Shown here piece by piece: positions 55,690-64,000 of a DNA stretch of 64,000 nucleotides. Every line of letters begins with the position of its first letter. Position 1 is the stretch's first letter. The position numbers were made by a program, and so were the translations under genes. The stretch covers positions 135,176,949 to 135,240,948 of the forward strand of contig JAHLJT010008756.1 in assembly GCA_031308135.1 (NCBI GenBank). The letters run 5' to 3'. The notes beneath the pieces are model-generated. The model was not told the DNA's origin. It saw nothing but the letters and a program-made list of their open reading frames with translations, and did no database searches. The stretch is from Acheta domesticus. Its lineage: Eukaryota; Arthropoda; Insecta; Orthoptera; Gryllidae.

Positions 55690-57128
55690 CAAATCCAGCA
55701 AATAGCGGCGTAATTTTCCAGCCGATCGAGCGCGCGACACTGGTCTAGAGCGTAGTTGAGTGTAATGCAATATTGAGGTTAGAGACTTTTTGAGAATATT
55801 GAAATTCGCAAAATTACGCTTTGAGGCGGGTTTTGTTAGTCATTGTGGAGTTGTTTCAGTAATTGTAGTTCAATTATTTTTCTAATCATATTAATACTTA
55901 GAATTAAAATTCCTCCAAACGTTTTATATATTTCGTTAAAGAACATTGGAGTTGTTTTTTTTATAAAAAAGTCGGTTGTTTTTTCTGTAAGTTCGTAGTA
56001 GTTTCTACATTTTTTATTCTTATTATTTTGTATTTTCCAGGAGTATTTAATATTTTTTCTTTGAAGTATGCATTATTCATAGCACACACTCCAGACAGAT
56101 GGCAAATCAAAAAGTGAAAAGAGTAGCGTAGCTTGAAGTGCTTTGGTTTCGACAACAGTTTCCTGAAGTTCTCTTTTTTTGCCGCTGCAGTTTCATAGCG
56201 CTATTTCTCTTCCCGTTGGCGTTTATAGTGAAGCGCACGTACCTCGCGTTCCCGTTCCCGTCCTTGCCTTCGCGTTGCCGTTCCCGTTCGCGTGCTATTG
56301 TGGAGAAGCCTTAAGCGTTATCATCGATGAAGAATTACACAGAATTCAGTCAGGGCGTACGTGATACAAGGTCCACGTTCGATAAGTGAGTTATGTTTAC
56401 AGTCATTTCGAATAGTGCCTGATGAATTGGCTAGAAAAATAATTGCACATAAACCGCATACATGCCGCGTTTGTTTTCGAAGTTTAATAAATAGCTTTAT
56501 CACGTGGAATTAATTACCAGCGGCAGTTAATTCCTTAACCGCTGGCGGTCGATAAAATTACGTTTTCGTTCCTGTGATGTGTTGCGCTATGCAGATATAT
56601 TAACAGGACAGTATTACGAAATTGATTTAAGGCTGCCATCCGTTAGGAATAAAAAAAAATGAGTTACTTTTACAGACGGCTATGAATACACTTATTTGAA
56701 GAAATTTATTGTTTTGTGATTTTATTCTGATAAGAAAGAGTCATTTGATAAAGTATTGAATGTCACACGACACGTATAAAAAATGACGGTCTTGATGGCT
56801 TACAACCACTCCTAACGCCGCAGTTTACAGAATTAAACCGCGTCAGTTTTTTACTCTAAATCGGGCTAATTACATAACAAAATGAGTCGTGAAGATTGAA
56901 GTGCACGTGTGTCCTGTTGAGGAGCGGGACCGCGCACCCTCCCGCCTCAGCGACCGATTCCGCCGCCGCCGCCGCCAGCCGCCTCCGCCGCCGCCTCCGC
57001 CGCCGCCACCGCCACCGCCGCCGTGGCGCAACTCACGGCACTGCCAGCCCGCCGCCCCTGCGCCGTCGCCCCGCTCCCGCCTCTTCACTCGCGCCCGTCC
57101 CCGCGCATGCCCCCACACATGCTGTGAG
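55690..57128. other. Intron N-P, rest, with a CCG-rich patch
   Basis: AT-rich until 56920. From 56920 to 57128 it is GC-rich with a CCG/CCT run reading as about 17 Pro in one frame. It could be another exon (gttgag|GAGCGGGACC), but it has no matching phase or donor, and exon P joins exon N without it. Confidence 0.4.
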
Positions 57129-57204
57129 GGGCGCCGCCCAGCGGGCGGCTGCTGCGCGTGGACGTGACGCTGCGCCACGATGACAGCGACGACGAGGACA
57201 CCAG
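57129..57204 (+). CDS. Gene 2 exon P: acidic micro-exon
   Basis: The phase-consistent acceptor is catgctgtgag| and the donor is ACCAG|gtgcct. GG completes Gly with exon N, then APPSGRLLRVDVTLRHDDSD and DEDT. AG left over is completed by C of exon Q to give Ser. RLLRVDVTLRH followed by an acidic run is well-formed. The GAG acceptor is unusual; cag|CGG nearby is out of phase. Confidence 0.55.
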
Positions 57205-57800
57205 GTGCCTTCACCCTCTCACTCGCTCTTTGTTCGCTGTCACCTCACCCTTTCACTTCCCTCGCTCTGCACTTTACCATCTCACTCGTACTTCACTCGC
57301 TCTAAGCTTTACCCTTTCACTCTCACTTCGCTCGCTCTACGCTTCACCCTTTCACTCTCACTTCGCTCGCTCTACGCTTCACCCTCTCACTCTCAATTCG
57401 CTCGCTCTACGCTTCACCATCTCACTCGCACTTCGCTCGCTCTACGCTTTACCATCTCACTCGCATTTCGCTCGCTCTACGCTTCATCTCACTCGCACAT
57501 CGTTCGCTCTACGCTTCACCATCTACTCGCACTTCGCTCGCTCTGCGCTTCACTCTCTCACTCCAACTTCGCTCGCTTTACACTTCACCCTCTCACTTGC
57601 ACATCGCTGTCTCTACACTTCACCCTCTCACTCGACTTCGCTCAAATTACACCTCACCCTCTCACTTGTACTTTGCTGGCTCTATACACTTCACTCTTTA
57701 ACTTGAATTTCCCTCACTCTACACTTCACCGTCTCGCTTGTACTTGGCTCTCGGCTACACTTCATCTTCTCACTTGCACTTCACTCGCAGTGCAGTTCTC
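57205..57800 (+). repeat. 35-bp minisatellite starting at the exon P donor
   Basis: From the first bases of the intron a 35-bp unit (TTCGCTCGCTCTACGCTTCA, CCCTTTCACTCTCAC) repeats about 15 times with decay towards 57800. The units are pyrimidine-rich on the + strand. The ORFs through it (57158-57706, 57205-57891) are by-products. Confidence 0.85.
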
Positions 57801-58039
57801 CCTCCGACTGGCGCGTCACCTGCACAGACCTTCGCCATCTTACTTGTACTTATCCATTGCGCTTTGCTTAGAACCCGTCAAGTTCTTTTAAACATTTACC
57901 TAATGACTTTCTGCTTTTCGGGTAAATGCATATATTCGGGTAAAAGCAGGTTTCAATATTTTTTTCATATAAGACGAAACATGCTTTTGTAGCATTGGAT
58001 TGATCCTGATCCTGCAATTTCATTTTTATATATAGAGTA
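57801..58039. other. Intron P-Q, middle part
   Basis: AT-rich DNA; no supported feature. Confidence 0.4.
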
Positions 58040-58240
58040 TATACGAGGCATCTGACAAGGAGATACCTAGAAAGGCTAGTCCCCGATAAGCCGACGTCTG
58101 GGTGAACGCCGGATCTCACTATTCGTTGGGGAGGAACACCACAACCTACCAGGATAAAACATTCACTAAACGAACGGGACTAATGGCCGTTGCAGTTGGT
58201 ATGCCTAGAAACATTCACCAATCAATCCTAGGAGATTGAT
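58040..58240 (+). mobile_element. SINE family 1, copy 5 (3' part)
   Basis: It contains AAGGAGATACCTAGAAAGGC, CTAGTCCCCGATAAGCCGAC, GAACGCCGGATCTCACTATT and a tail with CACCAATCAATCC. The order matches the 3' body of the copy at 35220. Confidence 0.55.
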
Positions 58241-58445
58241 CTATCGAACACTAGTGACGAACGAGTTGCTTACCAATGAGGGGCAAATGTCACAACTATA
58301 ACTTCGTTTTATGACATTTACCACCATTGGCAGCATGCCCTCATCTCGGCCTTTCTTACACGCTGTACAGATGGTAACATTTATTCCGAGGCAGCCTGTA
58401 TTCTTGAGGTGTTGTGAAGTGGGTTGACGGGGTGATGCTTTTCAG

Positions 58446-58560
58446 CGGCGGCGCGGACGCCGTGCAGCCGGGTGAGGACGGAGCGGAGCACAGCTCCCCT
58501 CCGCCCCCGGCCCCGCGCTCGCCCCGCAGTCGCCCGCCCGCACCCACGCCAGCGCCCAAG
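58446..58560 (+). CDS. Gene 2 exon Q
   Basis: Acceptor gatgcttttcag|, donor CCCAAG|gtgcct. C completes Ser with exon P, then GGADAVQPGEDGAEHSSPPP and PAPRSPRSRPPAPTPAPK. Phase 0 at the end. The pyrimidine tract is better here than at most gene 2 acceptors. Confidence 0.7.
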
Positions 58561-59299
58561 GTGCCTCAAACACAGTCCTCCTCCTGCCCCACTCTCTTCT
58601 CCTTTTGCTTCGGTTCAGTTTCTAGTGTGATGTCGATACAAGTTATGGATCGTTTGCTCTGAGACATTCAATTCAATTTTATTAGTAATAAGCTTACAGG
58701 ATTATCCTATTACAAATTGCTGTGTATATTCACAGCTCTATCAACAATTTCATTACAAGTAACTTGTAATAGAATAGGCAGTTAGCACAAGATACAATAT
58801 AAATAACACCACAAATGTAAATAATATAGTAACGCATAACAAAATATTACAATAAAATATGATAAAAAAGAATTGAGACAACAGAACATACAACTATAGA
58901 CAGAATACCCTGCATAAAGTGAGACAATCTGTAGAATTCAGCTTGAACTATTCATTTATAATAAATGCTCATAATTTCAGAATTGCTGAAATAAATAAGA
59001 GTTTTACATTTTTCAGAGATTAGTTCAATGAGACAATTTGGAAAGGATAATACATACATTTGGTATGGTCCTCTAAGGTCTATATATATTGGGCAATCAC
59101 GTAAAATATGTTTGTTTTCATTACATAGCATATTACACATTTCAGGTTTTCATTACTAGCATGTTACATTTTCTCTGAGATATTCGTTGCTCAAATAATA
59201 CTTCAACTGAAATCTCAGTGCGGTTTATCTTCCGATGTAAGATCACAGTCTGCCACTACGATCGCTCGCAGAATATTGCAGTGGCTATTACCAGACGAT
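58561..59299. other. Intron Q-R, first part
   Basis: AT-rich; no supported exon. Text around 58950-59150 on the minus strand reads as a short open stretch with Cys residues (MCNMLCNENKHILRDCPIY), resembling the end of a LINE RNase H or RT region. That is weak. Confidence 0.4.
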
Positions 59300-59530
59300 C
59301 CTAGGGACCGTCGATGGCCGACTCTAGCTATACACATGGTGAATTGAACCACTACATCGAGGAGAATTCTAGCTGCCGGCTACTCGAGTCGAAATGTTTC
59401 CCTTGTTTATGAAACCAATACCAGGCGATTACCGAAGAAATTACCTAACAAAAGGGATATGGAGGGGACGGGACAGGAAGAGCGCGCGATGTTTCCTTCC
59501 TGGTTCTTGTGCCCTCCGCTTCCCTTACAT
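59300..59530 (+). mobile_element. SINE family 1, copy 6 (middle part)
   Basis: Matches the body of 35220-35790: GAGGAGAATTCTAGCTGCCG, ACCAGGCGATTACCG-like text, CCTAACAAAAGG and GATGTTTCCTTCCTGGTTCT. Both ends are missing. Confidence 0.5.
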
Positions 59531-59559
59531 ACGCACTCCACTTGTAGTTGCGCCCTGTA

Positions 59560-60284
59560 GTATTGATCTGCATTTGTAGTCTACAGAAGCTGTAGTTGTG
59601 ATTTGTAGTTGCAATTTACAGTAGAGACTAGTTGTTCCAACCTAAAGTTGCGACAAGTTATGGCGGCTTGAAGGGATCAGTAGTACCGGCCAGCACTTGC
59701 GACCAGTAGCTGTCACCAGTAACCGCGAGTGGCGACCTGTAGTTGCGACGAGTAGTTGCAATTTACAGCAGCACCTACTAGTTGCAACCTAAAGTTGAGA
59801 CATGCTGTAGCAACTTGAAGGAACCAGTAGGAGAGGCTTGTAGTTGCGACCTGTAGAAGAAATTTCTAGTGGCCGCCAGTAGCGACTAGTAATTGCGACC
59901 TAAAGTCCAGATATGTAGAGACTTGTATTAGCGATCAGTAGTTACGACGTGCAGTGGCGACCTCTAGTAGCGATCTGTAGATGCGATCAGTAGTTGCGAC
60001 CTACAGTTGCGACCTGCAGGTGCGACCTGCAGTCGCGACCTGTGGTTGTGACCTGCACTCGCAACCTGTGGTTGCGACCTGCGGTTGCGACTTTCAGTCG
60101 CGACCTGTGGTTGCGACTTTCAGTCGCGACCTGTGGTTGCGACCTGCAGTCGCAACCTGTGGTTGGCGGGACCTCTTGTTGCGATCCGCAGTCGCGATCT
60201 GGAGGGGCAACTTGCCGTCGCGACGTGTGGTGGCGACCCGCAGTCGCGACCTGCGGTGTGGACGTGCAGTTGCGGCGTGCGCAG
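59560..60284 (+). repeat. 13-bp minisatellite running into the exon R acceptor
   Basis: Units of 13 bp (GTTGCGACCTGTA, GTCGCGACCTGCA and similar) repeat with rising regularity to the right and run directly into the acceptor GTGCGCAG at 60277-60284. The array leaves ORFs open for long distances on both strands, some of which continue through exon R. They are artefacts upstream of 60285. Confidence 0.8.
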
Positions 60285-60655
60285 AGCCGGTCGGGGCGGC
60301 AGGCGGGCGCCGGGGCCGCGCGGGGCCGTGGGCGGGCGCCCACCCGCGCCGTGGCCCCTGGAGGCGGGCCCGCGGACGCGGGCTGCAAGACGGGCGCGTG
60401 CGGCGCGGCCAAGAAGACGACGCGGCCGCCGGCGCCGGGGCCGGAGGTAGTGGAGGCGGCGCCGGGGGCCGAGGACGCGTGCTCGGCGTGCGAGGCGGGC
60501 GCGCTGGGGCGCTGCGCCGCGTGCGCGCAGGCCGGCGTGGGCGGCGCCGGGGGCGACCGCGAGCGCCTGCACCACGAGGCGCTGCAGAGCCAGGAGATGC
60601 AGCGCGCGCTCGCCGGGGAGCTGGCCGGCGCATCGTCGAGTCGGTGCTGCGCAAG
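60285..60655 (+). CDS. Gene 2 exon R: CxxC pair and Leu-rich helices
   Basis: Acceptor gtgcgcag|, donor CGCAAG|gtgcga. Phase 0 start. It reads SRSGRQAGAGAARGRGRAPT, later CKTGACGAAKK, and a CSACEAGALGRCAACAQ unit (CxxC, eight residues, CxxC), possibly zinc-binding. ERLHHEALQSQEMQRALAGE follows. The end is best as RIVESVLRK one frame over, so one base seems to be missing near 60621-60631. With it, 372 bases give 124 codons and phase 0. Confidence 0.65.
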
Positions 60656-61075
60656 GTGCGACTTCACCACTCTCTCCCTCTCTCTTTCTCTCTCTCTCCT
60701 TTCTTTCCCTTTCACTCTCATTCTCTCTCATTCTGTCTCATTCTCTCTCTTTCTCATTCTCTCTTTCTCATTCTCTCTTTCTCATTCTCTCTCTTTCTCA
60801 TTCTTTCTCATTCTCCCTCTTTCTCATTCTCTCTCTTTCTCTCTCTCTTTTCTTTCCCTTTCATTGTCTCTTTATCATTCTCTTTCTCATTCCCTTTTCC
60901 ATTTTCTCTCTTTCTCATTCTCTTTCTCATTCTCTCTTCTTGTCTCTCTATCTCCCTCCTCTTTCCTTTTCTCTTTCTCATTCTTTCTCTTGCTCTCTCC
61001 CCTCTCTCTTTTTCTCTCCCCTGTCTCTCTTTCTATTTTGTCCTTCTTTCCCTTGCTCTCTCAACTTAACCATTT
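60656..61075 (+). repeat. CT-rich simple repeat starting at the exon R donor
   Basis: Within about 10 bases of the donor a CTCTCTTTCTCATTCTCTCT-type repeat begins and runs for 400 bases. It is strongly pyrimidine-rich on the sense strand. An ORF of 362 codons passes through it from the upstream array and is not coding here. Confidence 0.85.
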
Positions 61076-61624
61076 GCACTCGTAGGGCATCTGTGATATG
61101 CCACCCTTGGTTGCACTCTGCGGTCGGATGTTTCTGTGCACTACGAGGTTACACAACTCGTAAGGCATCTCTAAGATGACAGTGTGAAATGGCGTCACTG
61201 TTCGTAGCAGATACTTTCCGTCCCCGTCTTCCAGCTCGGAACTGATCTTGCGAGTCACAGGAAGCAGTTTCCAACTGAGATGTAATTGTTTTTATATGGA
61301 ATAAATACTTTATTAAATGCATATTTCAGAACTATTGAATTGGAATTGAGAAAACTCGCTCACCGACCGACTCGAGCGAGGAAATGTTTCGCCTCCGCAG
61401 AGGCGAACGAGGAAACTCTTTCAAGTGTGTGGGGGTCCATAAGAGTCCCTTGTTTCGATTTTCCACATTTCTCGTCGCACATTTCTGGAAACACATTCGT
61501 CGGTGTAGTCTGTTGCGGGCCTAACTCTCGTTCTTACGCTCAGGTGAACCCCTAACCATTCCTCGTGACGCTCTCTTGGTCCTTTCCTCCGCCTGGCTGA
61601 ACCCTCCTCCGCGCGTGTGCGCAG
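61076..61624. other. Intron R-S, rest
   Basis: Mixed sequence. A GGCATCT(g/c)T-AGATG motif repeats near 61085 and 61162. No further feature. Confidence 0.4.
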
Positions 61625-61767
61625 GCGCAGCAGGAGGGGCAGCTGCAGCAGCACTTCGTGCTGAGCGCGACGGGCGCGCGCGACGCCGCCGCGGTGCTGG
61701 AGGCCGAGCGCCGCCAGCTGCAGAACGAGCAGGAGGAGCGCCAGCGCTCCGAGGAGCAGGTGCTCCG
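61625..61767 (+). CDS. Gene 2 exon S: coiled coil
   Basis: Acceptor gcgtgtgcgcag|, donor CTCCG|gtgaga. It reads AQQEGQLQQHFVLSATGARD, then AAAVLEAERRQLQNEQEERQ and RSEEQVL with CG left over. The 47 residues are highly charged with heptad-like Leu spacing and join exon R's helices. Phase 0 start; two-base end fits exon T. Confidence 0.75.
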
Positions 61768-61867
61768 GTGAGACGATTTTCTTAAACGAGAATGATAGCT
61801 ATTATTCGCGAGTTGATGTTTACGACACGAGCGACGTAGGAGCGACTTAAGCTGCTATGTCCAATAT

Positions 61868-62330
61868 TGATTGATTGAAAGCACAAAATATTGATTGATT
61901 GAAAACACAAAATATTAATTGATTGAAAACCCAAAAATATTGATTGATTGGAAGCACAAAATATTGATTGATTGAAAGCACAAAATATTGATTGATTGAA
62001 AACACAAAATATTAATTGATTGAAAACCCAAAAATATTGATTGATTGGAAGCACAAAATATTGATTGATTGAGAACACAAAATATTAATTGATTGAAAAC
62101 ACAAAAATATTGATTGATTGGAAGCACAAAATATTAATTGATTGAAAACCCAAAAATATTGATTTATTGAAACCACAAAATATTGATTTATTGAAAACCC
62201 AAAACTATTAATTGATTGAAAGGCCAAAAATATTGATTGATTGAAAAGCCAAAAATATTGATTGATTGAAAGCACAAAATATTGACTGATTGAAAGCCCA
62301 AAAATATTGATTGATTGAAAGCCCAAACTG
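61868..62330 (+). repeat. AATATTGATTGATTGAAA minisatellite filling intron S-T
   Basis: About 18 units of 24-26 bp (AATATTGATTGATTGAAAGC, then ACAA or CCAA) occupy 463 of the intron's 575 bases. The array stops 12 bases before the acceptor, so no normal pyrimidine tract remains. Each unit contains TTGATTGAT, close to an animal branch-site consensus. Minus-strand ORFs reading FQSINIxxx repeats are artefacts. Confidence 0.9.
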
Positions 62331-62342
62331 TCGTTGGTGCAG

Positions 62343-62615
62343 GCAGGTGCTGGGGCTGCTGGACGCGATGGCGCAGCGCGCGGGCCGCGAGCAGTCGTGC
62401 ACGCGCCTCTCGCCCGAGCTGCGCTCCTTCCTGCTCTGGCTGCTGCAGGAGGGCGCGGGCGGCGCCGGCGCCGGCGGCGGCGTGGGGCGCCAGGACCCGC
62501 CCGGCCCCGTGCTCTTCCGCGAGGGCCCGCCCAAGGCCACGCCCCCCTTCTCCTCCCCGACCCCCGCCACCAACGCCACTCTCGCCACCCTCGCCGCCCC
62601 CAGCTTCAACGCCTC
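62343..62615 (+). CDS. Gene 2 exon T: Leu-rich helices then Ala/Pro/Thr-rich
   Basis: Acceptor gttggtgcag|, donor GCCTC|gtgagt. G completes Arg with exon S. It reads QVLGLLDAMAQRAGREQSCT, RLSPELRSFLLWLLQEGAGG, then GPPKATPPFSSPTPATNATL and APSFNA. The first half extends the helical C-terminal part; the second is disordered. TC left over joins exon U. Confidence 0.75.
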
Positions 62616-63667
62616 GTGAGTAGACGCACTTGCTCTTTTTCCTGGTGCAGTAAAATCGGCCTGAACCGGAATTCCTGTGAATTGAATGCGATTGGCAGAG
62701 AGACACGAGATGTTCTTAATGAAATGAATGCATCTGCAAGCTTGTTTTAAATTCTCTATCCCTGTGACATTTACTCGTCGCTGCCGGACATTGAAGGAGA
62801 GGGACGTGAGCTGTTGGCGTAGAATTCGACTTTGGACTCTTGTCTCTCAAAGCCTAGAATGTAACGTAATTCCCTCTCTCTCTCTCTCGACTCTGAGCGT
62901 GGGGGGGTGTACGGGCATGGCTTCTATTAGCGCGTCTCCCTGCCCCTCGTTGAAAATAATAACCCTCGACCAGATATGCATTGCTCAAGGTCATGCGAGG
63001 GTATCAAATATTCATAGTACTGCGTTGTGACGCATTGTTCGTTGATAGCAAACTGTCCGAAAACAGTCACTAGGCAGAAGGGTGTTGTGTATTTTTCAAC
63101 TCAGAAACTGTCAATGAAGAGTGTTTTATATTCTTTTATTGCTGATTTCTTCCATAGATACATTACATATTAAAGTATTTTGATAATTATAATAAGGACA
63201 TGTAATTTACTTTCAGGGCAGAAACATCTTTATCACAAGTGTCATAAAATGGACAGCCTTGTTTAAAACGGAAACCTCGCTAAACAGGAATTTTATTGTG
63301 TCCCGATCGATTCCGACTTAGATTTTACTGCACCACAATGGAATGTCGACATAACGCAACCAAGGAGGAACGTTGAACGCCCGGCGTCCGTTGACGTTTT
63401 TACTGTGCTTTAAAAAATTCAAAACATGTGAGATGTAGCTAAAGATGGTAGATGAATGCACGTATTCTAGAAAATGGTATTTCTTGTTTATGATTTTTTC
63501 GTTTAAGAAAACTGTTATACGAAAAGAATTGAACAATTCTCAGCCGAAACCACAAGTAACAGACGAGATTGGTTCCGTCGACTGTTTGGTTTATGAACTT
63601 TAATCGGGTCTTCTACTTTCTCTACGTTTGGATGAAACCCAAATATTTCCAAACAATTGCAATGCAG
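62616..63667. other. Intron T-U
   Basis: Mixed then AT-rich. A CT microsatellite near 62873-62890. No repeat array as in the earlier introns. Confidence 0.5.
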
Positions 63668-63729
63668 GCTCGATGAGTCGGGTGCAGCTGGCTCATCGCT
63701 CCGGGGAGCGAGTAAAGCCTTTGCCTCAA
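63668..63729 (+). CDS. Gene 2 exon U: micro-exon, less GC-rich
   Basis: Acceptor aattgcaatgcag|, donor GCCTCAA|gtaagt. G completes Ser with exon T, then LDESGAAGSSLRGASKAFAS and one base. Codon use is closer to the genome average than in the other exons. The strong GTAAGT shows the gene continues past the right edge. Confidence 0.65.
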
Positions 63730-64000
63730 GTAAGTTATTGCTGCTGTTGGGGAATCTTTGATCAACTCTGCGACTGTTTCGCTGCGGCATTCTCACGCTT
63801 TGATGTGATTTTCGCGATTTCCTCGCCGTCCCTCCGAATCCTCATGTTGGTCGCCCGCACCCCGATCAATTTTCAATCTCGTCACCACGATTCCTTCAGA
63901 CGACAAAGGAATTCCGGCAATTCTGACTTGGCATCCTAGCGAAGCATATTGTACTTATACTAAATTTATTTCTAAAATTTCGAATAAATGCTTGTCTTAT
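63730..64000. other. Start of the intron after exon U
   Basis: No supported feature before the window ends. Confidence 0.5.

Larger units (their letters stand above)
25528..63729 (+). other. Gene 2: unidentified gene of at least 20 GC-rich exons
   Basis: Twenty short islands of very high GC, each open in one frame and bounded by splice-like AG and GT/GC dinucleotides, lie on the + strand in AT-rich DNA. Phase fits directly at 15 of 19 junctions. A-B, B-C, G-H and M-N are each out by one base, and exon R needs one base added. The product is mostly disordered: poly-Pro, Ala/Gly-rich, Ser-rich and acidic. It has a CxxC pair, a coiled coil and Leu-rich helices near the end. I do not recognise the family. 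The first exon is not found and the last exon lies past the window. Confidence 0.65.

Noticed and set aside
56920..57128. Extra poly-proline exon of gene 2
   Set aside because: No donor or phase fits, and exon N joins exon P without it.
59981..61085. 362-363 codon + strand ORFs
   Set aside because: They consist of the 13-bp array, exon R and a CT-rich repeat read straight through. Only 60285-60655 has support as coding.
61782..62326. Minus-strand FQSINI repeat proteins
   Set aside because: Translation of the AATATTGATTGATTG array in shifting frames; low complexity in an intron.

Overview
The window looks like insect nuclear DNA. It is AT-rich with long introns and no prokaryotic gene layout. 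It carries many arthropod-type transposons and SINE-like repeats, and a nuclear copy of mitochondrial cox3 that reads through only with the invertebrate mitochondrial code (TGA = Trp). I could not place the species.

1-13.1 kb, + strand: the 3' part of gene 1. Six AT-rich exons join in consistent phase and encode a protein with about four RRM-like folds and a basic, Gly/Ser/Asn-rich tail. A stop at 12838 and a polyA signal near 13080 end it. Its second intron holds a decayed copy of a widespread transposon-like arthropod gene, split by a 1.4-kb repeat.

13.1-25.5 kb: an apparent intergenic region built from mobile elements. It holds hAT-like, PIF/Harbinger-like and piggyBac-like non-autonomous elements with recognisable target duplications, a long-TIR MITE, LINE 3' ends, a mariner-like end and SINEs.

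25.5 kb to the right edge, + strand: gene 2, an unidentified gene of at least 20 small, extremely GC-rich exons set in AT-rich introns. It runs off the right edge and its start is not found. It encodes a low-complexity protein (Pro, Ala, Gly, Ser, acidic and basic stretches) with a CxxC pair, a coiled coil and short helical segments near the end. Most exon junctions are phase-compatible. Four junctions and one exon interior are out by a single base, mostly near G or C runs; this suggests either assembly indels or missed exons.

The most notable feature is the introns of gene 2. Several carry a private minisatellite that starts at the donor or runs into the acceptor. One array repeats an exon's own GC-type donor. 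A cox3 NUMT ends about 18 bp before another acceptor. Two introns appear to use GC donors. I see no defence system, CRISPR array or biosynthetic cluster. All exon calls come from reading frame, splice dinucleotides and phase alone, without transcript evidence.
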